The notes under the pieces: generated by a model | Told to the model about the DNA's origin: nothing | The model's database searches: none | What the model saw: only the letters and a program-made list of their open reading frames with translations | Program-made: the position numbers and the translations under genes | From: Noviherbaspirillum pedocola | GTDB taxonomy: Bacteria; Pseudomonadota; Gammaproteobacteria; Burkholderiales; Burkholderiaceae_D | Length of the DNA stretch: 64,000 bases | Direction of reading: 5' to 3' | Assembly (NCBI RefSeq): GCF_016632335.1 | Contig: NZ_JAEPBG010000003.1 | Span: forward strand, 248,001 to 312,000 | Shown: positions 20,421 to 27,689 of the stretch, one piece after another | Numbering within the stretch: position 1 is the stretch's first letter | Layout: each line of letters opens with the position of its first letter

Positions 20421-21464
20421 ATGACTTCTCCTTCGAACGTTTCCCTGTCCTATTCCGATGCCGGCGTCGACATCGATGCCGGCGATGCCCTGGTTGAAGC
20501 CATCAAGCCCTACGCGAAACGGACCATGCGGGAAGGCGTGCTCGCCGGCATCGGCGGCTTCGGCGCATTGTTCGAGATCGGCAAGAAATACCGGGAGCCG
20601 GTGCTGGTGTCCGGCACCGATGGCGTGGGCACCAAGCTCAAGCTGGCCTTTCAACTGAAGCGCCATGACACTGTCGGTATCGACCTGGTCGCCATGAGCG
20701 TCAACGACATTCTGGTGCAGGGCGCCGAGCCGCTGTTTTTCCTCGACTACTTCGCCTGCGGCAAGCTCGACGTGCCCAGCGCGACCGATGTCATCAAGGG
20801 CATCGCCCATGGCTGCGAACTCGCTGGCTGCGCATTGATCGGTGGCGAAACCGCCGAGATGCCGAGCATGTATCCGGACGGTGAATACGACCTGGCCGGC
20901 TTCGCGGTTGGTGCGGTGGAAAAGTCCGAGATCATCGATGGCAGCAAGATCGCGCCGGGCGATGTGGTGCTGGGCCTGGCGTCTTCCGGCGTGCATTCCA
21001 ACGGCTATTCGCTGGTGCGCAAGATCATCGAGGTTGCCAGGCCTGATCTGAATGCCGATTTCCACGGCCAGCCGCTGGCAGACGCGCTGATGGCGCCGAC
21101 CCGCATCTATGTGAAGCCGCTGCTGGCGCTGATGAAGGCGATCGAAGTGCGTGGCCTGGTGCACATTACCGGCGGCGGCTTGGTGGAAAACATTCCGCGC
21201 GTGCTGCAACCGAATCTGACTGCGGTATTGAAGCGCGACGCCTGGACCATGCCGCCACTGTTCTCCTGGCTGCAGCAGCATGGCGGCGTGGCCGATGCTG
21301 AGATGCATCGTGTCTTCAACTGCGGCATCGGCATGACTGTGATCGTGTCGCCCGCGAATGCCGACGCGGCGATAGCGCAATTGCGCGCCGCCGGCGAGAC
21401 CGTGTTCCGCATCGGCGAAATCCGCGAGCGCCAGGGCGACGAGGCGCAAACCATCGTCGAGTAA
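20421..21464 (+). CDS. purM: Phosphoribosylformylglycinamidine cyclo-ligase
   Basis: PurM (AIR synthetase) makes 5-aminoimidazole ribonucleotide in purine synthesis. The 347-residue product has the N-terminal [32 protein letters not shown], the ATP-binding [59 protein letters not shown], and [15 protein letters not shown]. It is divergent from hda. A VOC-family gene follows after 3 bases and is probably co-transcribed. Confidence 0.97.
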   Translation: MTSPSNVSLSYSDAGVDIDAGDALVEAIKPYAKRTMREGVLAGIGGFGALFEIGKKYREPVLVSGTDGVGTKLKLAFQLKRHDTVGIDLVAMSVNDILVQGAEPLFFLDYFACGKLDVPSATDVIKGIAHGCELAGCALIGGETAEMPSMYPDGEYDLAGFAVGAVEKSEIIDGSKIAPGDVVLGLASSGVHSNGYSLVRKIIEVARPDLNADFHGQPLADALMAPTRIYVKPLLALMKAIEVRGLVHITGGGLVENIPRVLQPNLTAVLKRDAWTMPPLFSWLQQHGGVADAEMHRVFNCGIGMTVIVSPANADAAIAQLRAAGETVFRIGEIRERQGDEAQTIVE

Positions 21465-21848
<384 letters not shown>

Positions 21849-21957
21849 ATCGTTCTGCTTTCCAAAACATTAAATGGAACATTGAACTAATCACGCGTCG
21901 GCCGTGACAGATGCCACGCGGCGCTGCCTTCCTGCGGCGCCATCACGTGGAGGACGT

Positions 21958-22239
21958 ATGAAAGAAGGTGCTGCAAAACTATCCAATACGGCTGACGAGA
22001 TGCCATCGACGGTTGATGACGGCTTGCTCGAGTCGATCACTGGCGGCAAACAGCCTGAATACCTGACCCGAGAAGAAGCTACAGAGATCGTGCGCAGAAA
22101 TGTCGAGTGGAATGAGCAGAGAGGCTGCACTACTGATCCTAAATCGCAGCAAATCATGCTGGAGCAATGGATGGCCAAGCCCATCAACCGCGCCGAACTC
22201 GAAAAGAAAGGTGGTATCTCGTATTTCTTCCCCAAGTGA
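21958..22239 (+). CDS. Small double-glycine leader protein 1
   Basis: This 93-residue product starts at ATG 21958, preceded by GTGGAGGAC (strong ribosome binding site). Residues 1-30 end in VDDGLLESITGG, with the spacing of hydrophobic residues and the terminal Gly-Gly seen in leader peptides of bacteriocins and related peptides processed by C39 peptidase transporters. The remainder (63 residues) is hydrophilic, contains one Cys (QRGCTTD), two Trp, and ends GGISYFFPK. I do not recognise the core. It is the first of three successive genes with the same leader design, and a terminator follows at 22267. Base composition is lower in GC than in neighbouring housekeeping genes by eye. Confidence 0.65.
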   Translation: MKEGAAKLSNTADEMPSTVDDGLLESITGGKQPEYLTREEATEIVRRNVEWNEQRGCTTDPKSQQIMLEQWMAKPINRAELEKKGGISYFFPK

Positions 22240-22266
22240 AGCAGGTATGGAGGGCAGTCATGCAAG

Positions 22267-22293
22267 GCCGGGCATTCCAGTCCCGGCTTTTTT
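22267..22293 (+). terminator. Rho-independent terminator after double-glycine gene 1
   Basis: GCCGGG (22267-22272) pairs with CCCGGC (22282-22287), with a 9-base loop, followed by TTTTTT. It ends the first small gene as its own transcription unit. A promoter for the next gene must therefore lie between 22294 and 22514; none was identified with confidence. Confidence 0.75.
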
Positions 22294-22514
22294 CATGGCT
22301 TTTTCTCGAATGCATGCCTTCCTGTGCGCCTCTTGCGTCAGCGTAGCTACGGAGGCGCAACATTACCGTGTCGGGACATTCGCATCGACGGTTTGTGTCT
22401 CCCCTATCTCATCCACCTTTAACTCGGATACTGGAACACCGTCATGTTGGCATTCCACTAAGGCTCTGCCGGAGAGCATTCCGCTTTCGCTGGCTAATTG
22501 TTATGGAGAATGCC

Positions 22515-22736
22515 ATGTCAGAACAGAAGGGCTCGCAAAAATCGCGGCGTAATACTCAGGGTACGGCCTTGGAAGAAGAAAAGCTGGAGGACATTCAAGG
22601 TGGCGCAAGTGGTGGAACGCCTGAATTCGGAGAGCGCATAGAGAATGTAAAGCATTCATTACAGAACAACCCCGTCATAAAAAACATTCCTGTATCGCCG
22701 GGGCAAGAAGAACCCATGGCGCCTCCCGGAAGGTAA
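22515..22736 (+). CDS. Small double-glycine leader protein 2
   Basis: This 73-residue product starts at ATG 22515 (MSEQKGSQKSRRNTQGTALE); the in-frame ATG at 22503 overlaps the ATGGAGA ribosome binding site and is less likely. The leader ends ALEEEKLEDIQGG at residues 29-30, matching genes 1 and 3 in position and motif (acidic residues, Leu at -6, Ile/Val at -4, GG). The 43-residue remainder begins ASGGTPEFGER, has no Cys, and ends in a Pro-rich tail. The function of the core is unknown. It could be a peptide precursor (bacteriocin-like or signalling) or a small exported protein. Confidence 0.62.
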   Translation: MSEQKGSQKSRRNTQGTALEEEKLEDIQGGASGGTPEFGERIENVKHSLQNNPVIKNIPVSPGQEEPMAPPGR

Positions 22737-22945
22737 CAGTTTCCCTTTTCACCATTGCAGAAGCCGAAAGGATGATTCGCGGGTCCGTTCGCATGCGGTC
22801 GTCGGCATCGTTTCTAGGCCGGTTCGTTTCATCCAGCACGGCGGCAACTTTTCTCAACCGCGCTACAGTGCCTGGCCCGCATGCGATGCATGAAAACGTT
22901 CGCCGGCAATCTTGCTTTCAACACTTGATTCCCAGGGAGAATGAG

Positions 22946-23179
22946 ATGCCTGAACAGCAGAAGAATGGTAAGTCTCAGAACGAGGCGGCAGATAAAGCCA
23001 AACTGGAAGATAACGCGCTCGATGATGTGCAAGGCGGAATTTGCGGTCCAGGCTCTTGCGACCCCAGTAAAGATGGCCTCGACATTATTAAAAGGAATCC
23101 AGAGCAAATATCTACCGATATCTCTGTGCTCGCAGAGTCTAGACGTCGACTTGAAGAGATGGAAAAGGAGAAGCAATAA
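22946..23179 (+). CDS. Small double-glycine leader protein 3
   Basis: This 77-residue product starts at ATG 22946 with GGGAGA just upstream. The N-terminus MPEQQKNGKSQNEAADKAKL resembles that of protein 2 (M-x-EQ-K-x-x-K/Q-S). The leader ends KLEDNALDDVQGG at residues 30-31. The 46-residue core begins ICGPGSCDPSKDG, where Cys33 and Cys38 could form a disulfide or be modified, and ends in a charged helix LAESRRRLEEMEKEKQ. No maturation or transporter gene (C39 peptidase ABC, HlyD) lies in this window. A strong terminator follows at 23260. Confidence 0.65.
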   Translation: MPEQQKNGKSQNEAADKAKLEDNALDDVQGGICGPGSCDPSKDGLDIIKRNPEQISTDISVLAESRRRLEEMEKEKQ

Positions 23180-23259
23180 CGCGACGTGCGCCAAAGAAGG
23201 CTTTGGACATCGAAGCGCGCAACGAACTTCCTTACCAGAGGCTGCGCCTGAAGTTCCCG

Positions 23260-23292
23260 AAGTCCGTAAGCTAACCAGCTTCCGGACTTTTT
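23260..23292 (+). terminator. Rho-independent terminator after double-glycine gene 3
   Basis: A two-part stem, AAGTCCG plus AAGCT, pairs with AGCTT plus CGGACTT around the loop AACC, and TTTTT follows. It lies 80 bases after the third small gene and just before the 3' end of the convergent Anbu gene. Confidence 0.8.
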
Positions 23293-23301
23293 CGTTCAGC
23301 C

Positions 23302-24180
23302 TCAGTGCTGCGCATCATCCCCGCCCTGCTGCGCCACACTTTGCAACGGCAAACTCTGCTGCACGCCCGCGGCTACATCCTTCGGCGGCGGGATCCGCAC
23401 CGGATGCGCATACGTTCCCGCCTTCGACAGCGCCGGCTCCGTGCTCGGCTGCGGCGCATTCCACACCGGGTCATCGATGCTTTCAAAAATACGCTTCAGC
23501 TGCGTTCCCCAGGTCTCGCGGATCATGCGGAAATACGCATTCTTCTCATCGATGGAAACAAAACGATTCACGGCCAGCGCATCGCATTCGTACACCAGCA
23601 GATCCAGCGGCAGCCCAACCGAGATGTTCGAGCGCAAGGTCGAATCCATCGAGATCAGCGCGCACTTGGCCGCTTCATCCAGGCTTGAGGCCGGCGTGAT
23701 CACCCTGTCGATGATGGGCTTGCCGTATTTCGACTCGCCGATCTGGAAGTAGGTGTTTTCATCATGTGACTCGATGAAGTTGCCGGCCGAGTACATCTGG
23801 AACAGCCGGCATCCTTCGCCGCGGATCTGGCCGCCAAAGATCATGCGCACATTGAAGTCGATGCCAAAGTCGCCCAGCGCCTTTGCGTCGCGCGCATGCA
23901 CCCGGCGTATGGCCTCGCCGACGATGCGCGCGGCGTCGTACATCGATGCCACGTTCCAGATCGATTCGCCCTGCGCGCTGCGATAATCCGTGATCGCCTG
24001 CCGTATCGATTGCGACAGAGACAGGTTGCCCGAGGTCATCAGCACCATCACCCGATCGCCGGGATTCTCGAACAAATACATCTTGCGGAAGGTGCCGACA
24101 TTGTCCACGCCGGCATTGGTGCGCGAGTCGGAGAGAAAGACCAGCCCCGCATGGAGGCGCATGGCGACGCAGTAGGTCAT
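23302..24180 (-). CDS. Anbu proteasome-type protease
   Basis: Anbu is a bacterial relative of HslV and proteasome beta subunits that forms ring- or helix-like assemblies. The start chosen is ATG 24180, so that MTYCVAMRLHAGLVFLSDSR places Thr directly after Met, as needed for the N-terminal Thr nucleophile; the frame extends five codons upstream. The N-terminal fold shows SDSRTNAGVDNVGTFRKMY and the core LFQMYSAGNFIESHDENTYF plus the family segment QIGESKYGKPIIDRV. The product is 292 residues, with a Pro/Gln-rich C-terminal extension of about 45 residues beyond the usual domain. It is last in the minus-strand order ATP-grasp, alpha-E, transglutaminase, Anbu, which is a recognised association. 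Confidence 0.88.
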   Translation of the reverse strand: MTYCVAMRLHAGLVFLSDSRTNAGVDNVGTFRKMYLFENPGDRVMVLMTSGNLSLSQSIRQAITDYRSAQGESIWNVASMYDAARIVGEAIRRVHARDAKALGDFGIDFNVRMIFGGQIRGEGCRLFQMYSAGNFIESHDENTYFQIGESKYGKPIIDRVITPASSLDEAAKCALISMDSTLRSNISVGLPLDLLVYECDALAVNRFVSIDEKNAYFRMIRETWGTQLKRIFESIDDPVWNAPQPSTEPALSKAGTYAHPVRIPPPKDVAAGVQQSLPLQSVAQQGGDDAQH

Positions 24181-24215
24181 GATGTCGTTCGGCAAGAAAA
24201 ATGCGGATTGTACCT

Positions 24216-25016
24216 TTACTGCTCGCGCGAGACGCTGACGTCGACCCGCAGGGTTTCATGGCCGCCGCCACGGCGCACGCCGCGCACCGGTGCGGCCGAA
24301 TCGTAATCGCGCGCCACGGCCAAGCGGCAGTAGTGCAGATCCTGCGGGCAGGCATGAGTGACGTCAATGCTGACCCAGCCGCTGTAATCGCCATCTTCCA
24401 CCCAGGCATCGACCCAGGCATGGCTGTCGGCATGGTCGCTGGTGCCCGGGTCGATGTAGCCGGACACATAGCGCGCCGGCACGCCCTGCGCGCGGCAGCA
24501 GGCCAGGAACAGATGCGCATGATCCTGGCACACGCCTTCTCCAAGCGCGAGCGCATCGGCAGCGGCGGTCGAGACTTCGGTGGCGCCGCTGCGATAGGCC
24601 ACCGCGTCGCGTATCGCTTCGGCCAGCGCCAGCATGCTGGCGGTGCTCCGACCGCGTAGATGGCGCGTGGCGAACTCGGCCACCGGCTCGCTCGCTACGG
24701 TCAGCCGGGTCGCGACGCTGTAGACCAGCGGCGGCAGACTGCCGATATCCTCGAGCCTGCCGCGATCCAGCGGCAAGAGTTGCACCCGACCGGCGGCGAC
24801 GAGATGGCTTTCATCGTGCCTGCCGGTGATGGTCAGCACATGCATCGCATTGCCGTAGGCATCGTCAGTCGCATGGCAGCGTCCCGGCGCGGCGATATGC
24901 CAGGACAGCGTCTGCTGATGCGCCTCGCGGCGCGGCGTCAGGCGCAGCAGCTGAATCGCGTACGACAGCGGCTCGGTATAGCGGTAATGCGTTTCGTGGC
25001 AGATGGTCAGGATCAT
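24216..25016 (-). CDS. Transglutaminase-like cysteine protease family protein
   Basis: This 266-residue protein starts MILTICHETHYRYTEPLSYA at ATG 25016, just after the alpha-E stop at 25021; the longer frame lies inside alpha-E. The N-terminal bacterial transglutaminase-like beta domain contains LLRLTPRREAHQQTLSW. The catalytic triad region is visible: Cys in GEGVCQDHAHLFLACCR, His in SDHADSHAWVDAW and Asp in WVSIDVTH. In this gene association it is predicted to act as a peptidase or amidase in the Anbu-linked peptide system. Substrate unknown. Confidence 0.88.
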   Translation of the reverse strand: MILTICHETHYRYTEPLSYAIQLLRLTPRREAHQQTLSWHIAAPGRCHATDDAYGNAMHVLTITGRHDESHLVAAGRVQLLPLDRGRLEDIGSLPPLVYSVATRLTVASEPVAEFATRHLRGRSTASMLALAEAIRDAVAYRSGATEVSTAAADALALGEGVCQDHAHLFLACCRAQGVPARYVSGYIDPGTSDHADSHAWVDAWVEDGDYSGWVSIDVTHACPQDLHYCRLAVARDYDSAAPVRGVRRGGGHETLRVDVSVSREQ

Positions 25017-25020
25017 GGGA

Positions 25021-26091
25021 TCAGGCCGAAAGCGGCAGCAGGAAATCGCGACTGACCCGGTTGCCGATTTCATAGACATCGGCGAGGAAACGGTCGAGGT
25101 AGTCATGCAATCCGGAGCTCAGGATGTCCTCGATGGTAGCGAAGCGCAGCTGTGCATGCAGGCGGCCGGCGAAGCGCTCGGTGTCGGCCGATACATCGTT
25201 GCGTACCTGTTCCAGATTGGACAGCACTTCGTTCATGCAGTAGATCAGCGAGCGCGGCATGTCGGACCTGAGCATCAGCAGCTCGGCCACCCGTTCCGGC
25301 GTGATGACGTCACGATAGACCTTGCGGTAAGTTTCGAAGGCCGACACGGAGCGCAGCACCGCGGCCCAGTGATAGAAATCGCGCTGCGTTTCCAAGCTCT
25401 GCGCGCCTTGCATCCCCTGCATCCCCTGCATCCCCTGCATCCCCTGCATCCCCTGCATCCCCTGCATCCCCTGCATCCCCTGCATCCCCTGCATCCCCTG
25501 CATCCCCTGCATCCCCTGCGCGGCCTGCGCCTCGCGCGCCCCATGGAACTTCACGTCGAGGATGCGCGCGGTATTGTCGGCCCGCTCCAGGTGCGTGCCC
25601 ATGCGGATGAAGTAGAAGGCCTCGTCCCTGAGCATGGTAGCGATGGTCACGCCGCGCGACAGGTGCGAGCGGTACTTGACCCATTCGAAGAACGCGCTCG
25701 GATTGTCCTCCTGCGCGCGCTTCTTCAGCTGGCCCTGCAGCTCCAGCCAGGTAGTGTTCTGGATTTCCCAGACTTCGGTGGTCAGCGAGCCGCGCACCGC
25801 GCGCGCATTCTCGCGCGCGCTGGCCAGGCAGGAGGCGATGGAGGAGGGGTTCGATGGATCGCGCACCATGAAGTCGAGCACATCGCGCGCATGGACGTGC
25901 GCGTACTTGCGCGCATAGGCTTCCTCCAGCTCGGAAATGCCCAGCATCGCGCGCCAGCCCTGCTCAGTGGCTTGCGGGCTTTGCGGCAGCATCGCCGTCT
26001 GCACATTCACGTCGAGCATGCGCGCGGTGTTTTCGGCGCGCTCGGTATAGCGCGCCATCCAGAAAAGATTGTCGGCCGTGCTGCTCAGCAT
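25021..26091 (-). CDS. Alpha-E domain protein with a (Gln-Gly-Met)12 repeat
   Basis: This 356-residue, almost wholly helical protein is of the alpha-E (DUF403) family. It begins MLSSTADNLFWMARYTERAENTARMLDVN and has further hallmarks: SARENARAVRGSLTTEVWE, YFIRMGTHLERADNTARILDVKF and MPRSLIYCMNEV. Residues 192-227 are twelve exact Gln-Gly-Met repeats, placed in the loop where homologues have a short variable segment before DFYHWAAVLRSVSAFE. Alpha-E proteins occur with ATP-grasp and transglutaminase genes in a predicted peptide-ligation or protein-tagging system. It is followed by the transglutaminase gene after 4 bases and preceded by the ATP-grasp gene after 1 base, so this is an operon. Confidence 0.9.
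   Translation of the reverse strand: MLSSTADNLFWMARYTERAENTARMLDVNVQTAMLPQSPQATEQGWRAMLGISELEEAYARKYAHVHARDVLDFMVRDPSNPSSIASCLASARENARAVRGSLTTEVWEIQNTTWLELQGQLKKRAQEDNPSAFFEWVKYRSHLSRGVTIATMLRDEAFYFIRMGTHLERADNTARILDVKFHGAREAQAAQGMQGMQGMQGMQGMQGMQGMQGMQGMQGMQGMQGMQGAQSLETQRDFYHWAAVLRSVSAFETYRKVYRDVITPERVAELLMLRSDMPRSLIYCMNEVLSNLEQVRNDVSADTERFAGRLHAQLRFATIEDILSSGLHDYLDRFLADVYEIGNRVSRDFLLPLSA
25411..25518. repeat. Twelve perfect tandem 9-bp repeats (CATCCCCTG)
   Basis: The unit CATCCCCTG is repeated 12 times without a mismatch (108 bp). On the coding (minus) strand it is CAGGGGATG and encodes Gln-Gly-Met inside the alpha-E gene. The perfect identity, including codon choice, points to recent expansion by slipped-strand replication. 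Unit gain or loss would keep the reading frame and change only the loop length. Confidence 0.97.
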
Positions 26092-26092
26092 G

Positions 26093-27517
26093 TCATTCCT
26101 CCAGAATCCAGGTGTCCTTGGTGCCGCCGCCCTGCGACGAATTCACCACCAGCGAGCCTTCCTTCAATGCCACGCGGGTCAGCCCGCCCGGCGCCATGGT
26201 CACGGTCTTGCCGGACAAGACAAAGGGACGCAAATCGATATGCCGCGGCGCGATGCCGGCTTCGACGAAGGTCGGACAGGTCGACAGCGCCAGCGTCGGC
26301 TGCGCGATATAGCCTTCAGGTTTGGCGAGGATGCGCTGACGGAAGGCTTCGATCTCTTCCCTGGTTGATGCCGGCCCGACCAGCATGCCGTAGCCGCCGG
26401 CGCCATGGGTTTCCTTCACCACCAGATCGGCAAGATTGGCCAGCGTGTAATCGAGGTCTTCGCGGCGCCGGCATTGCCAGGTCGGAACGTTGTTGAGGAT
26501 CGGCTCCTCGGAAAGATAGAAGCGCACCATGTCCGGCACATACGGATAGATCGACTTGTCGTCGGCCACGCCGGTGCCGATTGCATTGGCCAGCGTGACG
26601 CGGCCTGCGCGGTACACCGACAAGAGGCCCGGCACGCCGAGCGTGGAATCGGCGCGGAAGGCAAGGGGGTCGAGGAAGTCATCATCGATGCGGCGGTAGA
26701 TCACGTCGACGCGCTTCGGTCCGCGCGTGGTGCGCATGTAGACCGTGTTATCGGCCACGAACAAATCCTTACCCTCGACCAGTTCCACACCCATCTGCTG
26801 CGCCAGGAACGCATGCTCGAAGTAGGCCGAGTTGTACATGCCGGGCGTCATCACCACCACGGTGGGATTGTCCACGCCCAAGGGCGCAACCGAACGCAGG
26901 TTGTCCAGCAACAGGTCTGGATAATGCGCCACCGGCGCGATGCGGTGCCGCGCGAACAGTTCGGGAAACAACCGCATCATCATCTTGCGGTTTTCCAGCA
27001 TGTAGGACACGCCGGAAGGCACGCGCAGATTGTCTTCCAGGACGTAGTATTCGCCGGCGCCGGCGCGCACGATGTCCACGCCGGCGATATGCGCATAGAT
27101 GTCTGATGCGACATCGACGCCCTGCATCTCGGGTCGATACTGCGCATTGCGGAACACCTGTTCGGCCGGCATCACGCCCGCCTGCACGATGCGCTGCTCG
27201 TGATAAATGTCATGGATGAACATGTTGAGCGCGCGCACTCGCTGTACCAGTCCCGCCTGCAGCATCTTCCATTCATTGCCGGGAATGATGCGCGGGATGA
27301 TGTCAAAGGGAATCAGGCGCTCGGTGCCAGCATCGCTGCCATAGACCGCGAAGGTGATGCCCACGCGGCGGAAGATCAGGTCGGCTTCGGCGCGCTTGTG
27401 CGCCAGGGTGTCCGGCGACTGATCGGAGAGCCAGCGGTCAAAGACGCGATAGTGCTCGCGGGCTTCGCCGACGGCATGCATTTCATCGAAGGGAGTGGGC
27501 ATGGTGAACTGGAGCAT
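26093..27517 (-). CDS. Circularly permuted type 2 ATP-grasp protein (DUF404/DUF407)
   Basis: The start chosen is ATG 27517 (MLQFTMPTPFDEMHAVGEAR), giving 474 residues; ATG 27502 is equally possible, and the frame extends further upstream without similarity. Hallmarks are FDIIPRIIPGNEWKMLQAGL, RVRALNMFIHDIYHEQRIV, YYVLEDNLRVPSGVSYMLEN, VVMTPGMYNSAYFEHAFLA, VDVIYRRIDDDFLDP and VVKETHGAGGYGMLVGP. Members are predicted ATP-dependent peptide or amino acid ligases. It is first in the operon with alpha-E, transglutaminase and Anbu, and is predicted to build or attach a peptide that the other proteins recognise or cleave; the exact product is unknown. Confidence 0.9.
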   Translation of the reverse strand: MLQFTMPTPFDEMHAVGEAREHYRVFDRWLSDQSPDTLAHKRAEADLIFRRVGITFAVYGSDAGTERLIPFDIIPRIIPGNEWKMLQAGLVQRVRALNMFIHDIYHEQRIVQAGVMPAEQVFRNAQYRPEMQGVDVASDIYAHIAGVDIVRAGAGEYYVLEDNLRVPSGVSYMLENRKMMMRLFPELFARHRIAPVAHYPDLLLDNLRSVAPLGVDNPTVVVMTPGMYNSAYFEHAFLAQQMGVELVEGKDLFVADNTVYMRTTRGPKRVDVIYRRIDDDFLDPLAFRADSTLGVPGLLSVYRAGRVTLANAIGTGVADDKSIYPYVPDMVRFYLSEEPILNNVPTWQCRRREDLDYTLANLADLVVKETHGAGGYGMLVGPASTREEIEAFRQRILAKPEGYIAQPTLALSTCPTFVEAGIAPRHIDLRPFVLSGKTVTMAPGGLTRVALKEGSLVVNSSQGGGTKDTWILEE

Positions 27518-27689
27518 GGGTAGGCCAAATGGCATGCTTCCTGCAATCAAGAAGCATGCCCGCCCGGCATGGGGCGTCGCAATTCGGCAGGCCGGCATGC
27601 GGGATGCGACCTGCCGTCAATGCGCCGTAACCAGTTGTCGCAAACGCTGCGGCTGCAAGGCATGCTGTTGTGCCATGCCGCGCCCAGCC

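Noticed and set aside
25411-25518. Possible CRISPR array
   Set aside because: Units are 9 bp and directly adjacent with no spacers, and lie inside a conserved gene.
25275-25544. A Gly-Cys-Arg repeat protein in an alternative minus-strand frame
   Set aside because: The repeat arises from reading the same 9-bp units out of frame; the Gln-Gly-Met frame belongs to the conserved alpha-E protein.
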